Program-made: the position numbers and the translations under genes
Notes under the pieces: model-generated
Told to the model about the DNA's origin: nothing
The model's input: the letters and a program-made list of their open reading frames with translations, nothing else
The model's database searches: none
From: Rhodovibrio sodomensis
Lineage (GTDB): Bacteria; Pseudomonadota; Alphaproteobacteria; Kiloniellales; Rhodovibrionaceae
Direction: 5' to 3'
Assembly: GCF_016583645.1 (NCBI RefSeq)
Contig: NZ_NRRL01000009.1
Location: 20,375 to 84,374 of the forward strand
DNA length: 64,000 bases
Shown: positions 1 through 7,892 of the stretch, piece after piece
Layout of the letters: each line of letters begins with the position of its first letter
Position numbering within the stretch: the stretch's first letter is position 1

Positions 1-696
1 TTCGAGCCGCTCAACACGCAGGCCGAGATCGTTCTCGTCGGCCTCACGCCCGGCTATTCGCAGGCGCTCAAGGCGTTGCGCTCGCTGCGCGGCGGCCTTC
101 GGCGTGGGATGTCGTCGTCCCGGGCGCTTGTCGAGGCGAAGATGGCCGGTGCGTTCGCGGGCGACATCCGAGATCCGCTGGAGCGGATGCTGAACTTCAT
201 GGAGATCCCGAGGCGAATGGGCGTGCGCGATGCCGCGAGCCTGCTGGACCGGCACGGCATGCGCGTGCACCTGACCTCGGCGTTGCGTTATCCCGTCTTC
301 AAGGTGGCTAGGGACGCCGGTGACGGCGAGCGCGAGGGCTATCGCGGCGCTGCGAGCATGATGAAGACGCCATGGATGCGCCAGATGGTCGAGACGCTGC
401 TCGCCGATGAGCTCCAGGCTCTGCCGAACGCGCGCGTTTTTCCGATGGGTCAGCCGGCGCGTGCCGCCGTCGAGCATCTGGTGGCGCACGACGTCCTGAG
501 CCATGAGCGGGTCTACTACGGCATGCAGCATCCCTCGCCCGGTAACCGGATGGACTCGCGCCCCTTCGTGGACCCGAGCGAGGCCAGCACGCATCCGAAG
601 TGGCAGGGCCGCATGGTCCGGGTGGCCCGGGAGCGGGCAGAGATGCTCGACAAGCTTGCGCGCGACTGGCCGTTGGAGCCGGCTCACGCGGCCTAG
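1..696 (+). CDS. Uracil-DNA-glycosylase-superfamily-like protein, 5' truncated by window edge
   Basis: The reading frame is open from base 1, so the start lies outside the window; 231 residues are visible. The first visible stretch contains EIVLVGLTPG, which resembles the first catalytic loop of the uracil-DNA glycosylase fold, where the backbone begins a strand ending in G-x-x-P-G. Near the C-terminus is YYGMQHPSPGNR, resembling the HPS loop that inserts into DNA in that superfamily. These two motifs in the right order suggest a family 4/5-like base-excision fold, but no Fe-S cysteines are visible in the part seen. It could equally be a non-catalytic relative. It is the last gene of its strand before a region of decayed sequence. 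Confidence 0.6.
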   Translation, partial: FEPLNTQAEIVLVGLTPGYSQALKALRSLRGGLRRGMSSSRALVEAKMAGAFAGDIRDPLERMLNFMEIPRRMGVRDAASLLDRHGMRVHLTSALRYPVFKVARDAGDGEREGYRGAASMMKTPWMRQMVETLLADELQALPNARVFPMGQPARAAVEHLVAHDVLSHERVYYGMQHPSPGNRMDSRPFVDPSEASTHPKWQGRMVRVARERAEMLDKLARDWPLEPAHAA

Positions 697-855
697 CAAC
701 AGGATGCGCGCAGCCGGCGGTCGCGCGAATAACACCGGCAGCTGGAGGGCTCTGCTGTCTCGCTGGGGGCCTGATCCAGCCCCGCGCCGCGGGGTTACGC
801 GGTGGTCTGGCCGGATGCGGCTGGACCGGCTTTGCTGTGTGTTGCGTTGCGTGAT

Positions 856-885
856 GCCGGGCGGCGGGGTTTCCCGGCGCCCGGC
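856..885. terminator. Hairpin, copy of the 2643-2670 terminator
   Basis: A 13-bp arm starting GCCGGGCGGC pairs with an arm ending GCGCCCGGC across a 4-nt loop, with one mismatch. It sits in the same place relative to the decayed lipoprotein fragment as the 2643-2670 hairpin does to the intact gene, so it was duplicated with it. Confidence 0.55.
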
Positions 886-916
886 GTTTCGCGCCTAGAT
901 CCAGAGCTGGGTTGCG

Positions 917-1060
917 TCAGCTGCGGACGAAGGTGACACGCCGCACCATCGGGATCGGCATGTCGATGCGATTCGCCGGCGGGATCGAGGACGCGGCTGC
1001 GTCCGCGCGGCTGGCCGTCCCGGTCGACGCCGCTCGCGCACGAGTATCTCGCGGATATTA
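917..1060 (-). pseudogene. Decayed C-terminal fragment of a lipoprotein gene
   Basis: Read on the minus strand, this segment encodes RIDMPIPMVRRVTFVRS and a stop, nearly identical to the last residues of the intact lipoprotein at 2704-3081 (RIDMPIPMVGRVTFVRG). Further upstream the match continues as VDRDGQPRGRSRVLDP against VDQNGQPLGRSLVLDP, but a one-base insertion near 985-995 shifts the frame. Similarity fades beyond about 1060, so neither the signal peptide nor the lipobox is present. It is a remnant and cannot make the protein. Confidence 0.8.
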
Positions 1061-1142
1061 CGACGATCTGGACCCAAATTCTTCGCCCCGATCCCACATC
1101 CGTCGCAGAACCATTTTCAACCGTTATGGAACCGATGCCGGC

Positions 1143-2612
1143 ATGCAGGACCGTATTCAAGAGATCAAGCGCGCGTTGGACTCGCTGCCTGACGTCAGCG
1201 CGATGTCTCCTGAGCAGCAGAAAGAGTTCGTCGACGCCCTCTTCGCCAAGCTCGGGATCGCCGCGCTGACGGCCACAGGGAGCCCCACGCTGGTCTCATC
1301 GGCCTTCTTCCGGCACGCGGTCATGTCCTACGGTTACACGAACGCGGATGACGACGACGACATCTCCCTGGTGGGTATGGGCGGCGTCATGTCGATCCTG
1401 GCCGCCAACACCCCACCCGAGCCCGAGGTGAGCCTGCAGGAAGCGGCCCGGATCATGGTTCCGTTCCAGCGGCGCATCGATACCTACGCCGAAGCGCTGG
1501 ATCGCGAGGCGGGCGGTCGCGACGACTTCGAGAGCATCTTCGGCTACGCCTCGGTCATGAAGACCGGAGCGCTCGATCTCGAGATCGATGCGCTACTGGA
1601 CGAGCAGCCGGCGCACCAGGTCGGGGCCACCCTGATCTCCCGGGGTCAGAGTTTGATCACCGAGGCCCTCGGCCACCACCGTGCCGCGCAGTACCTCACC
1701 CGGTGCGCGGCCTTCCACGTCCATCACGCGGTCGACCCCGAGGCCGCCGCGCGCCAGGACGCCTATCAGCGGGAGTTGGCCGAGATCGACCTGGAGGCTG
1801 AGGCTGAGTCAGAGGCGGAGGCCGCGGCTGATGGCGACCACGAGGCTCGTTTACGCAAACGGCTGAGGGAGATCATCGAAGGAGGGGGAGCCACCTTCAC
1901 GGAGCCGTTCGATTCCGACGCCGCCGGACTGACCCCAGAGCCGGTGTGTGATGTCTCCGCGTATAGCCTCTATGAGCTCTGCGAAGACGGAGCGGAGCTC
2001 TCCGGCCTCGCAGACTATCTCGACGCGCGCTGGTACGGCGTGTTCCGGAGCGCGGGCTGGAGCGTGAACGCGTTGCTGTCGGAAGGTGACCCGCGCCTAC
2101 CGAGCTTCCACCTGAACGACCCGCAGCTCGGCGAGGTCGACGTCTTCACCGTCGAGGACGGCGATCCGGCCTCGGTCCATCCGGACAGCGACGTGGCGAT
2201 CTCTAGCTGGGGCGCGCGTCACCGGATGATGAGCAAGAACGCGATCCTGATCCTTGGGGCGCAAGCCCGGCCGGAGATCGTCTCCGAAGATGAGCCGGGC
2301 TATCTGACCCTCGGCTGGTACCTGCCTGCCCTGACCGCGAGCGAACAGGACCGTGACGCCGCGGAGCAGACCCGGAGCTGGTCGCTGGCGATGATCGAAT
2401 CAAGCGAATGGTGCAAGCCCAGGCTGGCGACAGTGCCGGTGGATGAACAGGATCAGCCACTGTCCCCGGTGACGTGCGATCCCGACTACCTCGAGGACTT
2501 CGTTTTCAACGAAGAAGAAGCCGGCTTGGATGCCGAGGAGTGTGGCTTCGATCGCGTCTTCATGCGCCGGATCCTGTGGGGACTGCGAACGCAGTCGCCC
2601 GAGGCCGCGTAA
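1143..2612 (+). CDS. Acidic protein of unknown function (489 aa)
   Basis: I do not recognise this family. The chosen ATG begins MQDRIQEIKRALDSLP; the frame stays open upstream but that part overlaps the decayed lipoprotein copy and is unlikely to be translated. The protein is strongly acidic, with a DDDDD run near residue 65 and an alternating Glu/Ala helix of roughly residues 215-240 (EAEAESEAEAAADGDHE) that looks like a linker or coiled coil between an N-terminal helical part and a C-terminal part. No signal peptide or membrane segment is seen. High acidity suits a salt-adapted cytosol. It is bracketed by two copies of the same lipoprotein 3' end, suggesting it arrived by insertion or duplication. 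Confidence 0.75.
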   Translation: MQDRIQEIKRALDSLPDVSAMSPEQQKEFVDALFAKLGIAALTATGSPTLVSSAFFRHAVMSYGYTNADDDDDISLVGMGGVMSILAANTPPEPEVSLQEAARIMVPFQRRIDTYAEALDREAGGRDDFESIFGYASVMKTGALDLEIDALLDEQPAHQVGATLISRGQSLITEALGHHRAAQYLTRCAAFHVHHAVDPEAAARQDAYQRELAEIDLEAEAESEAEAAADGDHEARLRKRLREIIEGGGATFTEPFDSDAAGLTPEPVCDVSAYSLYELCEDGAELSGLADYLDARWYGVFRSAGWSVNALLSEGDPRLPSFHLNDPQLGEVDVFTVEDGDPASVHPDSDVAISSWGARHRMMSKNAILILGAQARPEIVSEDEPGYLTLGWYLPALTASEQDRDAAEQTRSWSLAMIESSEWCKPRLATVPVDEQDQPLSPVTCDPDYLEDFVFNEEEAGLDAEECGFDRVFMRRILWGLRTQSPEAA

Positions 2613-2640
2613 CCCGGCCGGCGGCGTATCCCGCGCGATC

Positions 2641-2850
2641 GTGCCGGGTGACGGGAAACCGTCGCCCGGCGCTTTGCGTCCCGGTAGGCCGTCCGCGGCG
2701 CGCTTACCCGCGCACGAAGGTGACCCGCCCCACCATCGGGATCGGCATGTCGATGCGGTCGTCGGAGGGGTCGAGGACGAGGCTGCGGCCGAGCGGCTGG
2801 CCGTTCTGGTCGACGCGGGTCACGCGCATGCGGCCGTCGTCCATCCGATC
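2641..2850. repeat. Parent copy of diverged direct repeat (partner 853-1060)
   Basis: This segment covers the terminator and the 3' end of the lipoprotein gene. It aligns with 853-1060 over the hairpin, the stop region and the block containing CACCATCGGGATCGGCATGT (shared exactly). The two copies bracket the gene at 1143-2612. Confidence 0.75.
2643..2670. terminator. Hairpin terminator between convergent genes
   Basis: A 12-bp arm GCCGGGTGACGG pairs with CCGTCGCCCGGC around a GAAA tetraloop with a single G-U pair. It lies between the convergent ends of the acidic orphan (plus strand) and the lipoprotein gene (minus strand), so it can serve both. Confidence 0.7.
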
Positions 2851-3081
2851 GTAGATGACCGCCTCGGCGCCATCGGGCCCGATCAGGCTATCCTTGGTGA
2901 ACTCCAGCCCGCTCTCGTCGAGCCGCTTCAGCACCGGGACCAGGAACGCGGCCATGATGTTGCCCTTCATCCGCTCCGTCGTGGACTCTCGGTCGAGCTC
3001 CCACTTGCCGAGCAGGTCGTTGTCCTCGCCGCACGCGCTCAGCAGCAGCGCGGCCAGCCCGAGAGCCATGATCTTACGCAT
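2704..3081 (-). CDS. Small predicted lipoprotein
   Basis: A 125-residue product starts MRKIMALGLAALLLSAC, a short lipoprotein signal peptide with a lipobox LSAC and Cys17 as the expected lipid-modified residue. The mature part begins GEDNDLLGKWELDRES, resembling small lipocalin-like or META-like envelope lipoproteins that start with a GxW motif, but I cannot assign a family. The ATG at 3081 was chosen because the signal peptide starts there and an AAGGA lies about 8 bases upstream. Its 3' end and terminator are duplicated at 853-1060. Confidence 0.8.
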   Translation of the reverse strand: MRKIMALGLAALLLSACGEDNDLLGKWELDRESTTERMKGNIMAAFLVPVLKRLDESGLEFTKDSLIGPDGAEAVIYDRMDDGRMRVTRVDQNGQPLGRSLVLDPSDDRIDMPIPMVGRVTFVRG

Positions 3082-3319
3082 CCTACCTGTCCTTTGCCCT
3101 GGCCGCCTGCGCGGCGGCGCGATGCACGATCTGAGAGTGCAGTGACCCCCACCCCATTCCACTGATAAGCTTCTGACCAGAAAGCGTTAACAAATCGTGC
3201 AGGTCGCGCGTGGAGTGGCGGTAATCGCGACCTGATATACCGACACCGATGACCGGAATCGGGTCGCCGCCCTGGATCTCGATGTCGCGTCCAGCGAGGC
3301 GAGCCGCTATATTCAGGGC

Positions 3320-3502
3320 ATGACCGATCGCATGGAGTCTCAGAGCCGCGAACACACTGTCGAGGGCGCCAGTTGTCCGCGCGACCCGCGCTGCCCGCTC
3401 TGTCTGAGCGACCGCGGCATGGTCGAGGTTCACGGCCACGTCCAGTGCCTGAGCTGCGGCAACAACGTCGATCCCTGCTGCGGCGGCGCCCCGCTCGCTT
3501 GA
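3320..3502 (+). CDS. Small zinc-ribbon protein
   Basis: This 60-residue product has eight cysteines arranged as CPRDPRCPLC in the middle and CLSCGNNVDPCCGG at the end, with a GMVEVHGHVQC strand between, a layout expected of a two-knuckle zinc ribbon. Short proteins with the same core (CPLC-x-xRGMVEVHGHVQC) occur in alphaproteobacteria as uncharacterised proteins. Its function is unknown. The gene stands alone upstream of the distal end of CRISPR array 1. Confidence 0.7.
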   Translation: MTDRMESQSREHTVEGASCPRDPRCPLCLSDRGMVEVHGHVQCLSCGNNVDPCCGGAPLA

Positions 3503-3687
3503 TCAGGTTCGGCCGGACTTTTGCCACAGTCCACCTACCGGCCTGGATCACATGGATAACGGTCGTATTCCGATCCGCTTGTCCATTGGCCAACGCCATG
3601 GCCCTGGCCGAGGGCTTCAAAAAGATCCTCTCAGCCGCCCATCTGCCGGCCCACGCCCGCGTATAGTTGGAGGGTCGGCGCGCGTTC

Positions 3688-4295
3688 TTCCCAGCTCCCT
3701 GCGCGGCAGCCCACGGCTCATCCGGATGCTCACCGGTTGCCGGAATCTTCTCAACTGCCTGCCCGGCAGCTCACGGGGCGTCGGTCTCACACAGGACGGC
3801 GATCCCCTTCTCAGCTACCTGACCGGCAGCTCACAGTCGCCCGCGAGCCTTCGACGTGACCGAGTACTTCTCAGCTGCCTGCCCGGCAGCTCACCGCAGA
3901 TCGTTGCTCCTCGGACTGGGCGCCAACTGCTCAGCTGCCTGCCCGGCAGCCCACCGCGGACAGAGAGAGATCAGAAGGACGCGAAGCTTCTCAGCTGCCT
4001 GCCCGGCAGCCCACGGTTATAAGCGTTTCTCAACTTTCTTATAACGCTTCTCAGCTGCCTGACCGGCAGCCCACCTCATTGTGAACGGGCGGTAGGTGCC
4101 GCCGTCCTTCTCAGCTGCCTGCCCGGCAGCTCACATGAATTCGTGGTCCCGAACGCCCAATTCGCTATTCTCAGCTGCCTGCCCGGCAGCTCACCAAGGC
4201 GTGACGCACGGGCATCGTCTTTGACGATTCTCAGCTGCCTGCCCGGCAGCTCACGAGTTTGAGAGCCGTCCCTAGCGGCCGGCACAATTCTCAGC
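3688..4295 (-). CRISPR. CRISPR array 1, leader-distal half (type I-F)
   Basis: Ten complete repeats start at 3688 and recur every 60 bp to 4228; an eleventh begins at 4288 and is cut by the IS3 element. Repeat length is 28 and spacers are 32 nt, the classic type I-F geometry. In the transcribed (minus) orientation the repeat begins GTGAG, has the stem CTGCC, loop GGGCA, stem GGCAG, and ends CTGAGAA plus one base. The outermost repeats are degenerate (3688 differs at several positions; 3748, 3808, 3928 and 4048 carry changes), marking this as the old trailer end. The last repeat base is G in the eight oldest units and T in the later ones. Confidence 0.97.
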
Positions 4296-4347
4296 TTGAA
4301 CCGCCCCGAGCTTTCCGGAGGCTCCAACGTCTGGGAGACTGGAGCCC

Positions 4348-4680
4348 ATGGGAAAGACGACGAACCGGAAGCCGTATCCGCGGGAACTACGCGAGCGCGC
4401 CGTTCGGATGGTGCGCGAGCATGAGGGCGAGTACGCCTCACGATGGGCGGCGCTCACCTCGATCGCCGAGAAGTTCGGCTGCAACCCTGAGACGCTGCGC
4501 AACTGGCTGCGGCAGGCGGAGCGTGATGAGGGAACAGCCGCTGGCATGACGAGCGATGAGCAGGAGCGCCTCAAGGAGCTGGAGCGGGAGAACAAGGAGC
4601 TCCGGCGGGCGAACGAGATCCTGCGCAAAGCTTCGGCTTATTTTGCTCAGGCGGAGCTCGACCGCCGCAACAAGTCATGA
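4348..4680 (+). CDS. IS3-family transposase OrfA
   Basis: A 110-residue protein with an N-terminal helix-turn-helix ([17 protein letters not shown] followed by [20 protein letters not shown]) and a C-terminal leucine-zipper-like coiled coil ([20 protein letters not shown]). This is the DNA-binding subunit that recognises the element ends. It overlaps orfB in the -1 frame, as in IS3 elements that make an OrfAB fusion by programmed frameshifting. Confidence 0.93.
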   Translation: MGKTTNRKPYPRELRERAVRMVREHEGEYASRWAALTSIAEKFGCNPETLRNWLRQAERDEGTAAGMTSDEQERLKELERENKELRRANEILRKASAYFAQAELDRRNKS

Positions 4681-5582
4681 TCGCGTTCATCGACGATCAC
4701 CGCACGGTCTACGGGGTCGAGCCGATCTGCCGGCAGCTGCCGATCGCCCCGTCGACCTACCGTCTCCACGCGGCCCGCCAGGCGGCGCCGTCGACGGCGC
4801 CGGCGCGTATCCAACGCGATGCGCGACTGCGCACGGAGATTCGCCGGGTCTGGGACGAGAACTTCCAGGTCTACGGTGTGCGCAAGGTCTGGCAGCAGCT
4901 TCGCCGGGATGGCTTCGAGGTCGCTCGCTGCACGGTCGAACGCCTGATGCACGAGATGGACCTGCAAGGCGCGGTGCGCGGCAAGGTCAAGCGGACGACG
5001 GTGAGCGACAAGGCTCAGCCGTGCCCGCGCGACCACGTGAACCGGGACTTTCAGCCGGCCCGGCCCAACGCTTTGTGGCTCTCCGACTTCACCTACGTGG
5101 CCACCTGGCACGGCTTCGCCTACGTGGCCTTCGTGATCGACGCGTTCGCGCGGCGGATCGTCGGCTGGCGAGCCTCGCACAGCGCGGAGACCGGCTTTGT
5201 GCTGGATGCCCTGGAGCAGGCGCTGCACGCCCGTCAGCCGGTCTCAAACGGCCAGCTGGTGCATCACAGCGACAGGGGCGTTCAGTACGTCTCGATCAAG
5301 TACACCGAGCGGCTGCAGGACGCGGGCATTCAGCCGTCGGTGGGCAGCGTCGGCGACAGCTACGACAACGCCCTCGCGGAGACCGTGATCGGGCTGTACA
5401 AGACGGAGGTGATCCGCCGCCTGGGTCCGTGGCGCGGCCTGGAACAGCTGGAACTGACGACCCTGGAGTGGGTCGACTGGTTCAACAACCGGCGCCTGCT
5501 GGAACCGCTTGGCCATATCCCGCCGGCGGAGGCCGAGGCGAAATTTTTCGATTTGGACGATCAGGCCGCCATGGCGGCCTGA
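4677..5582 (+). CDS. IS3-family transposase OrfB (DDE integrase)
   Basis: A 301-residue retroviral-integrase-fold transposase. The catalytic residues are visible as Asp in LWLSDFTYV, Asp in [10 protein letters not shown] and Glu in [14 protein letters not shown], with the family's C-terminal [15 protein letters not shown] segment. It starts by ATGA overlap with orfA. No frameshift or stop is present, so the element is probably still active or was until recently. Confidence 0.95.
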   Translation: MIAFIDDHRTVYGVEPICRQLPIAPSTYRLHAARQAAPSTAPARIQRDARLRTEIRRVWDENFQVYGVRKVWQQLRRDGFEVARCTVERLMHEMDLQGAVRGKVKRTTVSDKAQPCPRDHVNRDFQPARPNALWLSDFTYVATWHGFAYVAFVIDAFARRIVGWRASHSAETGFVLDALEQALHARQPVSNGQLVHHSDRGVQYVSIKYTERLQDAGIQPSVGSVGDSYDNALAETVIGLYKTEVIRRLGPWRGLEQLELTTLEWVDWFNNRRLLEPLGHIPPAEAEAKFFDLDDQAAMAA

Positions 5583-5618
5583 TCGTCCAAACACCACAGC
5601 CTCCGAGAAAGCCGGGAC

Positions 5619-6486
5619 ACCTCAGCTGCCTGCCCGGCAGCTCACTGGACATTCGCCTCGACGGCGCGGATACGGGAATTCTCAGCTGCCTGCCCGGCAG
5701 CTCACAGACAGCGGTCGCGTGCGACTGGACGGTGCCGATTCTCAGCTGCCTGCCCGGCAGCTCACTCGATGAACTGCAGGGTATCGGGCGCCAGCCAATT
5801 CTCAGCTGCCTGCCCGGCAGCTCACTTACCAAGACTTTTGGCTTGCGACCCAATGATATTCTCAGCTGCCTGCCCGGCAGCTCACCTCTCGCCGGGATGG
5901 CTCTTGAGTACGTGGTAATTCTCAGCTGCCTGCCCGGCAGCTCACTTTCAGTCCAGCGCCAAGCTGCGCGCGCTGTCTATTCTCAGCTGCCTGCCCGGCA
6001 GCTCACGCTGTGCGATCAGGAGCTGCCAGGTCCCCATTATTCTCAGCTGCCTGCCCGGCAGCTCACTGGATGGCCGGCCTGCCACGGCAGATGGCCGAAT
6101 TCTCAGCTGCCTGCCCGGCAGCTCACTGCGACACCGCGGGCGCCGCCCGCCACACCGAATTCTCAGCTGCCTGCCCGGCAGCTCACACACAGACGACGGC
6201 TCGACCTGGTATCCGCTCATTCTCAGCTGCCTGCCCGGCAGCTCACGACCCAATCCCGCTATCTGGCGACCGGGTGGTATTCTCAGCTGCCTGCCCGGCA
6301 GCTCACGCAGGAGCAACTCGCCCCCGGCCCCCGCGGCTATTCTCAGCTGCCTGCCCGGCAGCTCACTCAGCGTTCTGCGACGCCGCGTCCGTGTTGTAAT
6401 TCTCAGCTGCCTGCCCGGCAGCTCACCCAGTCGAGCGTCTGGTGCTCGTGACAATGTGATTCTCAGCTGCCTGCCCGGCAGCTCAC
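5619..6486 (-). CRISPR. CRISPR array 1, leader-proximal half (type I-F)
   Basis: Fifteen repeats recur at 60-bp spacing (starts 5619, 5679 ... 5919, then 5980 ... 6460), giving 14 spacers. Thirteen are 32 nt; the one after the 5919 repeat is 33 nt. The repeats are essentially identical, the sign of the recently copied leader-proximal part. The first unit at 5619 has lost its outer TT to the right end of the IS3 element. The newest spacers are at the right, next to the leader and cas1. A transcript from the leader must cross the 1.3-kb IS to reach the ten distal spacers. Confidence 0.98.
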
Positions 6487-6956
6487 GGGTGTTTGAGGGC
6501 GGATATGGCGCAGTTTTGTGGACTTTGCCCTAAAATTGGCCGTACCCACCTTCGTTTATGTGCGTCGCGGCTAACCCTCTGAGCTTCCACAACCTTCAAA
6601 TTCTTGGCGCGAAGGAAGCCCGCTCAAGGGTCAGATGGGCCGAAGGGGCGCCCTCGACATTTAATCCTGATCAGTCACCCGAACCAGCTAATGCCGCTCT
6701 AGGTCTTATTCACAGGTGAGAAAGAGCGCCAAACGGCCAATCCGGCTATGGCCGATGGATGGCAGAGAGGGCCGCTTGCCCCCTCAGTAGCTTTCCGGGT
6801 AATGGTGCGGCGACCCTACAAAAAGAGGGTATGTCCGTATTGAGGCGTCGCAACGGCCGGCGGAGACCGTACACAGCCTTTGTCATCCGGAATCGGAAGC
6901 CGGCCCGCAGATGGTGCACCCATATTACCGATCTCGACCTCAGACACCGGACCGAT
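6487..6956. promoter_or_regulatory. Array 1 leader and cas1 upstream region
   Basis: This 470-bp gene-free stretch lies between the youngest repeat of array 1 and cas1 and must hold the array leader (minus strand) and the cas1 promoter (plus strand). Its first 120 bp are AT-richer than the surroundings, as leaders are. A GACCGTA site, seen in several other intergenic regions here, is at 6865-6871. The cas1 frame is open back to 6759, but homology starts only after 6957. Confidence 0.7.
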
Positions 6957-7892
6957 ATGCCCGACACACGCCTACTCCACACCCATCGCCAGTCACTACT
7001 CTACCTCGAGCGCAGCCGCGTCCGGGTCGACGAGGATCGTGTTGTTTACGACGTCGCCGATGACAGCCTGATCCGCTCCTTCAACGTTCCGCATGCCAAC
7101 CTGTCAGCGCTTCTGCTCGGCCAGGGAACATCGATCACCCAGGCCGCCATGCGGAAACTCTGCGAAGAGAACGTGATGCTGGCTGCCACCGGCAGCGGTG
7201 CCACGCCGCTCCTGATGGCTTCGTTCGGGGATTTGAGCAGGCCTACCGACCGGTTCCAAAAATGGCTGACAATCTATCAGGACGAGAGGCGTTCACTTGA
7301 GGCCGCCAAGATCATCCAGCTTAGACGGATCGAAGCCCTGGAAAAGCTGGCTCAGAAAAACAGCAATCGCTTTGACCCCGACTGGATCGACGACGCCGCA
7401 GATCGCTTCCGAAAGACCATAAAGACGACCAACACCGCAGATTCACTTCTGGGCGCCGAAGGGACATTTTGCAAATCAATCTACCACGCGATCGCCTCCG
7501 GGTATCGAATTAAAGGGTTCAAACGCGTCCATGGGCGCGAGTCCGACCGGTCGCATCTCCCTGAGCGCATCCAGACCATCAACGCTTTCCTCGATCACGG
7601 AAACTATCTGGCCTACGGGATCGCTGCTGTAGCGCTTTGGGCCTACGGAATTCCGCCGGCTTTGTCTGTGCTGCACGGGCGCTCGCGAGCCGGAGGCCTC
7701 GTCTTCGACATCGCTGATAGCTTCAAGGACGCGTTTGTCCTTGTCCTGGCATGCGATATTGCCACCCGAAATCCAAACGCGTCGGAAAAGGATCTCCGCG
7801 GCCGCGTCATCGGCGCCTTCGACGACAGGAAATTGATGGAGCGCACCTTCCGAACGATCGACGACATCATCGCGGAGTGCGCCCAACCATGA
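6957..7892 (+). CDS. cas1: Type I-F CRISPR integrase Cas1
   Basis: Cas1 is the metal-dependent integrase that, with Cas2, inserts new spacers at the leader end. The 311-residue product carries the I-F Cas1 signatures: ALLLGQGTSITQAAMRKL in the N-terminal domain, and in the helical catalytic domain LLGAEGTFCKSIY (Glu), FLDHGNYLAYGIAA, LSVLHG (His) and GGLVFDIADSFKD (Asp), supplying the Glu-His-Asp metal site. The ATG at 6957 gives MPDTRLLHTHRQSLLYLE, aligning with known I-F starts; upstream in-frame codons lie in non-conserved sequence. It ends by ATGA overlap with cas2-3, so the adaptation genes are translationally coupled. Confidence 0.97.
   Translation: MPDTRLLHTHRQSLLYLERSRVRVDEDRVVYDVADDSLIRSFNVPHANLSALLLGQGTSITQAAMRKLCEENVMLAATGSGATPLLMASFGDLSRPTDRFQKWLTIYQDERRSLEAAKIIQLRRIEALEKLAQKNSNRFDPDWIDDAADRFRKTIKTTNTADSLLGAEGTFCKSIYHAIASGYRIKGFKRVHGRESDRSHLPERIQTINAFLDHGNYLAYGIAAVALWAYGIPPALSVLHGRSRAGGLVFDIADSFKDAFVLVLACDIATRNPNASEKDLRGRVIGAFDDRKLMERTFRTIDDIIAECAQP

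Larger units (their letters stand above)
697..1142. other. Non-coding region with decayed lipoprotein copy
   Basis: This 446-bp stretch holds no credible intact gene. Its right half (about 853-1060) is a degraded copy of the 3' end and terminator of the lipoprotein gene at 2704-3081. The left half contains a GC-rich self-complementary run (CCCCGCG / CGCGGGG near 780-794) that may end the upstream gene. Confidence 0.6.
4297..5619 (+). mobile_element. IS3-family insertion sequence inside CRISPR array 1
   Basis: The element has orfA and orfB of an IS3-family transposase. The left end starts TGAACCGCCCCGAGC and the right end, read inwards, starts TGTCCCGGCTTTC; both ends share GCTTTC-(T)CGGAGGCT, an imperfect terminal repeat typical of IS51/IS3-like members. 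It lies within a CRISPR repeat, with CTCAGCT present on both sides. That is longer than the 3-5 bp target duplication usual for IS3, so it may be a 7-bp duplication or reflect recombination between two repeats. The transposase is transcribed against the array. Confidence 0.88.

Noticed and set aside
3083..3439. 118-codon minus-strand frame overlapping the small zinc-ribbon gene
   Set aside because: The plus-strand frame has an ordered set of cysteine knuckles; the minus frame has no recognisable feature.
4556..6451. Long plus-strand open frame (631 codons) across the IS and array 1
   Set aside because: The 60-bp array period equals 20 codons, so a stop-free repeat unit keeps frames open; the translation just repeats the CRISPR repeat and an out-of-frame reading of the transposase.
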